A DNA stretch of 64,000 nucleotides. Origin: Apodemus sylvaticus (lineage: Eukaryota; Chordata; Mammalia; Rodentia; Muridae). Where the stretch lies: NCBI RefSeq assembly GCF_947179515.1, contig NC_067474.1:89216824-89280823 (forward strand), given 5' to 3'. The position numbers and the translations under genes were made by a program. Shown here in pieces: positions 57,500 through 64,000 of the stretch (positions within the stretch are counted from its first letter, which is position 1; every line of letters begins with the position of its first letter). The notes beneath the pieces were generated by a model. It was not told the DNA's origin. It was given only the letters and a program-made list of their open reading frames with translations, and did not search any database.

Positions 57500-57612
57500 C
57501 AGTTTAAACCTGAGCTGTAACTTATTACCTCTGAGACTCCATTCTGCCACCCAGTGTTTCTAAATGTTCAGCTTCCTCATCTTTAAAATGAATATGATAA
57601 AGCACTTATATT
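57500..57612 (+). repeat. MIR SINE fragment, probable
   Basis: 'ttcagcttcctcatctttaaaatgaatatgataaagcactta' (57569-57610) follows the MIR phrase 'cagtttcctcatctgtaaaatggggataataat'. Upstream similarity is weak. Confidence 0.5.
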
Positions 57613-57984
57613 CTATGTTTCTTTGTCATAATATATGTTATATAATATATGACATAATATGTATGTCATAATATACGTTATATAACATGAGTTATTATAT
57701 ATTATCACAAGTATCTAGAAGACTTGTAAGACTGCTGTACTTTACGTGTTTAAGTATCACCTTTAGTGGCTGATGGATTTCCTCTTTTCTAACTTTTTTC
57801 CTTTTTTCCTCTTCTTTTTTTCATGGTTTTAGAAAGTTTATTGTAGAGAAATAGAAAGAGATAGAAGGTAGAGAAGAAGAGGCCTGGCATAGATTCATGG
57901 AGACAGGGGCAGGGGGATATGAAGAGACCAAGAGTGGGAGGGATAGATAGATAGAGAGAGAGAGAGCTCTTCCTTTTCTTGTAT
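57613..57984. other. AT palindromic repeats and purine-rich DNA
   Basis: 57625-57710 holds an AT-rich tandem with partial dyad symmetry (units starting GTCATAATATA near 57627 and 57665). 57835-57966 is purine-rich and ends in GATA/GA runs at 57941-57966. No gene. Confidence 0.5.
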
Positions 57985-57990
57985 ACACAC

Positions 57991-58026
<36 letters not shown>
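57985..58026. repeat. (CA)n microsatellite
   Basis: A CA run with one early interruption. The minus frames 57789-58049 and 57821-58027 run through it. Confidence 0.97.
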
Positions 58027-58029
<3 letters not shown>

Positions 58030-58289
58030 ACCTCTATCCACATCACCACATGACTTAAATTGTTAGTGTTTGAAATTTGTCCTCAGCAAATTAAGACATC
58101 AAGTTATATTTCAATGAAGCCACAGATATTTTCCAGGCGCCAATAAGTTTAAGAAATTTCATTCTTAACTTGATGTAACAAGTTATTATTTTGTGTAAGA
58201 ACAATAACTAAAATTATACACTGTTTCATCAAGAGCTATTTGTTGAATTGTCTTAGTTGGTCTTCGCTGCTCTCCTAAGTGTGTATTAC
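58027..58289. other. Single-copy DNA, no feature seen
   Basis: Nothing is recognised. Confidence 0.4.
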
Positions 58290-58610
58290 ACACAGAATGT
58301 GAAATGTCCCCAGTAGCACCTTTGTTTGAGCTCTTGGTTCCCAGCTAGCTCTGAATGTCATTTTGTAAGGCAGAGGAACCTTTAGAGATAGAATCTATCT
58401 GGTGGAATTAGGTCACCTGGGGCAGGGTTTGGTGTTTGACCCCCTGATCTCAATTCTCATCTCTTCACTGCTTCCTTTTCAATGAAGATGTGACAAACTA
58501 GGGAGTCCTCACAGCTTGAGCTAATTTGGAGTCACGTCTTACCACGTCTCTGCCACCATCATAGATTGCATATCCACAAACTCAACCCAAACAGACCATT
58601 GCTTTTGTAA
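58290..58610 (+). repeat. Solo LTR-like repeat, rodent MaLR type
   Basis: 'gaatgtgaaatgtcccc' (58295), 'tttgagctcttggttcccagct' (58324), 'ggaacctttagagatagaatctatctggtggaattaggtcacctggggcagggtttggtgttt' (58376-58437) and 'tttcaatgaagatgtgac' (58478) are in the order of the same rodent LTR-like family as 14548-14835. No internal region. Confidence 0.6.
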
Positions 58611-58949
58611 AAAAATTTTTTGTCAGCTATTTGGTCAATGAGTAAAAATAGAAAGTGCCTCAGCAGATATGAACTTCTGAATCTGGAAGTCTGAGAGCTC
58701 TCCTTGAAAGCAGATTCAATATCTCATCCCCACTGTTAGCAGTATTTCACGATAGTCACCACACAGGCTGGACAGGTCTGTCCAGTTTATATGTCTGCTC
58801 TTCAATACCTTTCTAAGCTCAGTGAGCCACAATATTTTAGAGGCAATCATGTTATTTTTTCTAGAACATTCTAGTCAATTCTGATATGTTAACTAAAAGT
58901 AACAACAGCAAAGTTAGGCTTAGGCCAAAAACAAGGTAACTCCTTTATT
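58611..58949. other. Single-copy DNA, no feature seen
   Basis: Nothing is recognised. Confidence 0.4.
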
Positions 58950-59620
58950 GTTTTGCACTAAAACTGACAATAACCTCCACCAAGAGGGCATGCTTCTAGT
59001 ATAATATTTGTCACTGTTCATTGGCCAATGTTATAATACAAAAAGAAAAATACCCACTGGAACGTTTGTGATAGGAAATGATGTGAACCTACCAGCTGTC
59101 GTAGTATTATTGCAATTATTGGGAAAATACGTGGAACATCATTAACAAAAGTCGGATGCCCCAGCCGCCGCAGTTCTCTCTGTGATTGCCCCTTGGACTT
59201 GAACAGTCTCAATGCTAGCTGTTGTCTCTTCCTGCCACTCCCTCCACAGGCTTATTGCTGTCCCCTCATGGTTTAGTCTGTCTACTTACAGTTTGTGATT
59301 TTAACATGATTGATGTACGTCCCTGCGAAAGTACTTGGGTCGGATCAATTGAGCAATAAAGTGAATTAACGTGTTTACCTGCCTGCTTAATCCATTTAAA
59401 AATAGCTCACATTTCCAATCAATAGGAAGCTGGGGAAGAAATGTAAAATAAATACATAAATATATAAAAGGAGCATGGAATTTGGCATGCTGGGAGAAAA
59501 GTGTTTTGAGCACATGGCTAACCTGCCTGGGATTTAATGAGCATGATCTCATGACCAGCTGAGGAATTGATGCAGGTGAGTGGCTGCGCTCCAGGTCATC
59601 TCGCCATCAACAGTTGGGGA
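58950..59620. promoter_or_regulatory. Candidate conserved non-coding (enhancer-like) block
   Basis: No transposon or simple repeat is seen in about 670 bp, although this window is rich in both. CpGs are kept (around 59130-59180 and 59320-59375), and there are many short factor-type sites: ATTGGCCAAT at 59020-59029 (inverted CCAAT/NF1-like), GTTTAC at 59373-59378 (forkhead-like) and several TAAT/ATTA sites. Open frames are short and unassigned. This is inference from composition and motif density only. Confidence 0.35.
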
Positions 59621-60599
59621 ATGGCACATTTTTACACTTGTCATTTGGTAGCCTCATCTTTATGGTATGGTAAAATAACAGAGGGTTTGCAGTTAGATGT
59701 GAGTGAGGTACAGTTATTTTATCTGTGGCTTCCATGGCTATGATCCATCCTTTTAGGTTCAGAAAGAGTAAAATGCTGATGAAAAATTCAATCTTAATTA
59801 ATAAAGGATGAAGTAAGACAGGATGTCTCCAAATATGCTGTTAAGGTTGGAATGTTGGCTCTGTCAGGGTGGTTTAAGAAACTACTGTCCTGAGAGGATT
59901 CATTTGAGCAGCTCTGTGTAAATGAAATAATTCCCTGCTACATTAAATGCACTGCATTTTAATTATATTAGACATCTTTTCAAACCACACAGGAAAAACC
60001 AAATGCCCCTGTCTCCTTTCCCATTTTGTGAGAAGCCACAGTTGGTCAGGTCCGCATGATTTGGAGTTTGGTTGCTTTTATAAGAGTGTCACAAAGGTAT
60101 ATATTTGAATGCCTCTGTATTCAAATATACTGACATATCATGCTAAAAGCACATTTCACATCAAATAGAGTGTCCCCAGTGTTTCTGAATAGTTATTCTA
60201 CCGACAAGAAGATGAAAGTGAAGTGCTAGGCTAGACACACTAAAGAAGAGCTGATGGTTCTTCCATTCACTGCAAACCACTATATGAAAATATACATAAA
60301 ATAAAGCACCAGGGTACAGGCAGCAGGTCCCAGGGGTCTCCTTTCCTTTGTTTGCAGTAAAGCTTGGTCCTTGTTTAGCTTGCAATTTGAAGAGATGTAC
60401 TTTTACTTGCTGAGATCCCACTCACTTCCCTAGACCACAGATATTGCTTTTTTGTTTCTCAGTTTGCAAAGTTTTTCAGAACAATAGATAAACACGTTTC
60501 CAATCATGACTCCTGACCTCTGACACCCAGAAAAGTGGCAGTCATGAGACAACTCTGATTTCCAAACTGGTGGATCACTGCCTGCCCCTGCCAGCTCAG
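59621..60599. other. Single-copy DNA, repeat-free
   Basis: No repeats are recognised. It may be part of the same regulatory-type landscape, but I see no specific signal. Confidence 0.4.
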
Positions 60600-61330
60600 A
60601 AGGTGAGGTATCCTGAACAGTTGATGGACATCAGGCCCAATTCAGCTGTCAAAATTGCATCTGTTTGAATTCCTTGAGTGATCCAAGCTACGATACGGAA
60701 GCCGGCCTTTGACTTGATGTGATCCAGCAGAGAAGTGCAGAAGAGCCAACGCTTGGCTTCTAATCGCAAATGCAAAAACAAATTTCACAACAAATTGCAT
60801 TTCCAGAGCTGCCTGATGCCACATGATTGAACGGACTGAATTTGTTCTGGTCCAGTGACTCAAGGGACGCTGGATGGAGCAGTCTCTCCTGACTGTTAAA
60901 TGCTAAACCAGCAAGGGCAAGTCCTTTCACTTTCTGACACAAAGCAGGGGGTTGAGGAGGGGCAGCTGTTGAGCTTATTAGCGCTATTCAATTAAGAGAG
61001 AGTAAATCAGCAAATAATGCCTTTTAGCAATTTCACTGGGGTGAAAACTGTCAGTGATATTTCTCCAAGCATTTTTTTTCTCTGAATTAAAAAAACAAAA
61101 GCGCCCCATGGGAACTAGAGTTGAAAACGCTCTGTAAAGGGAATGTAGACTAATGATATTGATAGATCTTTTTTTCATATAACAGTAGTTAATACCAGAC
61201 ATGCTAATGAAGCAGTGCTTGTAGCGTGTCTGTAAGGTGTACAAGTAGAGAAGGCAAGTGGTATTACGAAGTGCTGGGAAATAGCCTGGAGGACCCGGTT
61301 CTGCACTTTTGATAAAGCTCATACCACTCT
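60600..61330. promoter_or_regulatory. Candidate conserved non-coding (enhancer-like) block
   Basis: About 730 bp without a recognised transposon, with retained CpGs (for example at 60691, 60698 and 60703) and dense homeodomain- and bHLH-type sites: CAGCTG at 60963-60968, TTATTA at 60975-60980, CAATTAAG at 60989-60996, and an octamer-like CGCAAATGCAAA at 60765-60776. Minus frames of 61-112 codons overlap here but match nothing I recognise. The regulatory role is inferred, not shown. Confidence 0.35.
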
Positions 61331-62464
61331 GCTCTGTTCACCTGTTTGCTGTCTTCAAACAGCAGTTTCAATGTGGAATCAGCTTCTTGTCTGACTTGAG
61401 TATTAAGGAGTGAAGAGTGCAACACCGGGACATTGGTTCACTTGTACTGGCGAAGGCTGTCCCTACCCTTGTAGGAATGTTACTAGTAAAAGTTTTGAAA
61501 AGATTTTTAGCATTTTTCTCTTAAAATTTATAAGAAAACAAACTCACTTTATATGTCTGATTATAAAAATCAATGCCGTCTTTCAATTTATAAAGTTTAG
61601 TAGATGCTGAAGGTCTTTCAGCCTGATAATGAGTTGAAGAATTTGCTGTTGATGCCAGCTCCGTTCCAAATGGGACTTTGACTAGGGGAGAGTGAGTATC
61701 TTTTCTCTCTTATCCTGAAACTAAATTTTTACATTAGAATTGACAGCCACCCCCGCCAATTTTCTATAACTGAAGAAACTGACATTGAACTAATCTAATT
61801 TGTTGAAATGCTAAATATTTTAGCAAAATAAAATGTCTCAAAACAAGGACTTCTAAAGCACAATTTCTAGTCCATGGTAATGTTTGTGTGCTTAGAGGTT
61901 TATAGTTTACATCTTGTGCTAAATATCTTTCATGACTTATTGATATGATAGAAAATAATTCCCAGTTAGTACTTTAATTATTGAGATACACTGTTTATAT
62001 TTAGACTGGAGAGCAAGGTTATACTCCTGTCTCCCACTAATCCTTTCCAGTGTCTATTATTGTTGTTGCTGAAAAAACTAAACTTACCACTATTTATCTC
62101 ACTTTAAATACTTAGATAATTCTTCAGTGGCCTAGTTATCAATATTATTCTGAAAATGTGCTTGTACATGTGTTAAATGATTAAATTTTTATTGCATAAT
62201 TTATAAAAATGTAGTAATTCTCTAATTGGGAGAATAAGAACAATTCTAATATAGATAGTTTTTAAAAATTATAAGAGCATTCTAATTAATTCCTATACAA
62301 ATGAGAATAGAGTTCCCATTGGCTATATAGATTTTTTTGGCAAAAAAAGCTACAATTGAGAGCCTAGTGGTTTTAATTATGTCCTTCCTAAGGTTGGGAT
62401 TCTGATTAGGCAAGAAGTTTTCATTTGGAAAATTAGGATTATATGGAACATATATAATATGTTA
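61331..62464. other. Single-copy AT-rich DNA, no gene
   Basis: Nothing is recognised. It becomes very AT-rich from 61800. Confidence 0.45.
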
Positions 62465-62697
62465 ATTTTAAAGACTTATTTTATTTTAAATTATGTGAAT
62501 GTGTATGCCTATGTGCACGTGTGCATGTGAAGTGGCCATGAGTGAAGTGGCCATGAAGGCCATGAGTGTTAGATCTCCTGAAACTACACTTAACGAGCAG
62601 TAGTGAGTTACCTGACCAGAGTGCTGGAAACAGAACTTGAGGCCTCTGGAAGAGAAGTATGCATTCTTAATTCCTAAGCCATATTTCCAGCCAATTC
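62465..62697 (-). repeat. B3 SINE, minus orientation
   Basis: The CA/TG tail is at 62497-62530 and 'gaccagagtgctggaaacagaacttgaggcctctggaagagaagtatgcattcttaattcctaagccatatttccagcc' (62616-62694) is the reverse complement of the B2/B3 head. GTGAAGTGGCCATGA is tandemly doubled at 62528-62557. Confidence 0.8.
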
Positions 62698-64000
62698 ATA
62701 AAGTTTTGATATGAGAACAGAATGTTTCAATAATTTTAGAATATTTGAGAAGGATATTTGGGACCTTGTCAGCCTTTCATAGGGGCCAAAAATTAATAAA
62801 ATAAGCTGGTAATATTTCCTAAATTTAGTAGTCACATTGCTTAGAATTAGTCCTCTGTCACCCTCATATTCCTGGGTCCAGCTGGTTTGTTCAGTCCCTT
62901 CTATGTTCAGTCTGCTCCCCTCTATCTTAGAATACGTAGGGCAAGTCTGTAGTTTGTTTTGTGGTGGGTTTTTTTGTTTCTTTGTTTTTTTGCTTTGCTT
63001 TTGTCTTTTGTTGGTGGTGTTTTTTGTCTGCTTGGTTGGTTGGCTTTTGTTGTTTTATGCATTTAAGGCTCCACCTATACTTCACTTTCTGAAACATAAA
63101 CTTGAGTGTGCTCTCCTTATTATTTTATGAAGCCCCAGTTCCCTTTATTTAGAAGCACCTTCCTCTCAGGAAACTTCTCCTGTTCCTTTCTGTCTTATAG
63201 AATTCATACAGAAATTCTGAATCTGTTGAGTAACAAAGGCACTTTTTTTTGCGTTACGAACAAAGTTTAAATTCCAGTCTGTCACTGCTATGGCTATGCT
63301 GGTCTGTCCACTGTTGAGCTCTCTGAGGTCAGGCAATGGAACACACATGGAGACTGTACATTTTTATGAGTTGCGTGAGTGCAGGCCAGGAACACACAAG
63401 AAATTATCAAATGTTGCTTAGTACTAAAAAAAGAACAAAAAAGAAATTAATTATTTTGGGGAGATTAACTGTTTCATTTTCTCACCTGAGTGCCTGCCCA
63501 ATGTTCTCTTCCCAGGTTCAAGTTTCTGTCACAATTTATCTTTGTTTTTCCTATGTGCTATGTTTCTGATCATATCTCTGCACTCCATAGATTCAGTTAC
63601 AGCTAGCTCTTGAGCATTTCCTGATACTCACTTTAACTTCTTTTTTCGTGGCATCTTCGTCTTTTAGAAGATGCTTCAATACTAAGACAAGAGTAGCAGC
63701 CATTAGTTTAAAATCTCATCGTGACATTTTGTCCTGCACCTCTCTTCCACAGCAATAAAACATACTCCAATCTCATTTTGACAAGGAAGACCAAATGCTG
63801 TCTTTCTGATATGAAAAGGTCTGATAATCACAGGTAGAGAAATGACTTATTCTATGGAAAGATGCTAAATGAGTGAAACCAAAATTCCATATCTGCCAAA
63901 ATGAATAATGGGACAGGCAAGACTGAGAAGCCTGGTACAAAAACCTAGGACTTCTCTCTGCAATGGTGCTGTGAGCATCCTTCTTCTGGTCTGGGAGCAC
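62698..64000. other. Single-copy DNA with a T/G-rich tract, no gene
   Basis: A T/G-rich low-complexity tract lies at 62942-63058. The rest is unique. The open frame touching the right edge (63773-64000, minus) has no recognisable features and cannot be judged without the next sequence. Confidence 0.45.

Noticed and set aside
57625..57710. AT-rich palindrome as a cruciform or fragile site
   Set aside because: The dyad symmetry is partial and short; it is mostly alternating AT sequence.
63773..64000. 75-codon minus frame open at the right edge
   Set aside because: It is cut by the window end and shows no family features, so nothing can be supported.

Overview
This window is nuclear DNA from a mouse- or rat-like (murine) rodent. 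The evidence is its repeats: rodent-type L1 3' ends on both strands, B2/B3/B4 and B1 SINEs, rodent MaLR-like LTRs, URR1-type hAT elements and a processed RPL27A pseudogene. Base composition is AT-rich with very few CpGs. I saw no rat-type ID SINE, which leans weakly towards mouse, but the species cannot be fixed from the sequence alone. Nothing bacterial, plasmid-borne or phage-like is present.

I find no intact protein-coding gene, no splice-linked exon series, no tRNA or rRNA gene, no CpG island and no CRISPR array. The longest open frames are broken L1 ORF2 pieces; most others are chance frames or run through simple repeats. The window is best read as a gene desert or a long intron. Repeat family names come from recognising sequence features, not from a database search, so subfamily names are tentative.

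Layout. 0-9.4 kb: mostly single-copy DNA with two minus-strand L1 3' ends, a MIR and a B4 SINE. 9.4-12.6 kb: two plus-strand L1 relics end to end. 12.6-22 kb: single-copy DNA with four LTR or SINE insertions (one LTR interrupted by an L1), a MIR, an old direct duplication and an ancient L1 3' end. 22.6-22.9 kb: a 28-29 bp minisatellite. 23.1-26.3 kb: three L1 pieces. 26.5-29.9 kb: an L1 with an inverted 5' part, bounded by a 14-bp target-site duplication. 30.2-39.1 kb: dense old L1 relics, URR1, a B2 remnant, an unidentified duplicated 185-bp segment, and a second probable inverted L1. 39-50 kb: largely single-copy, with a URR1 split by an L1 and a TA/CA microsatellite. 50.4-57.1 kb: a MIR-like relic, a 202-bp inverted repeat at 97% identity, B4 and B3 SINEs, a second local duplication, a MaLR LTR, the RPL27A pseudogene and an L1 3' end. 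57.1-64 kb: an LTR, a CA microsatellite, a B3, and two long repeat-free stretches that look most like conserved regulatory DNA.

There is no gene system here to describe. Two things are most worth following up: the structural rearrangements (inverted L1s, the 50.8 kb inverted repeat, local duplications) and the candidate regulatory blocks near 59 and 61 kb.
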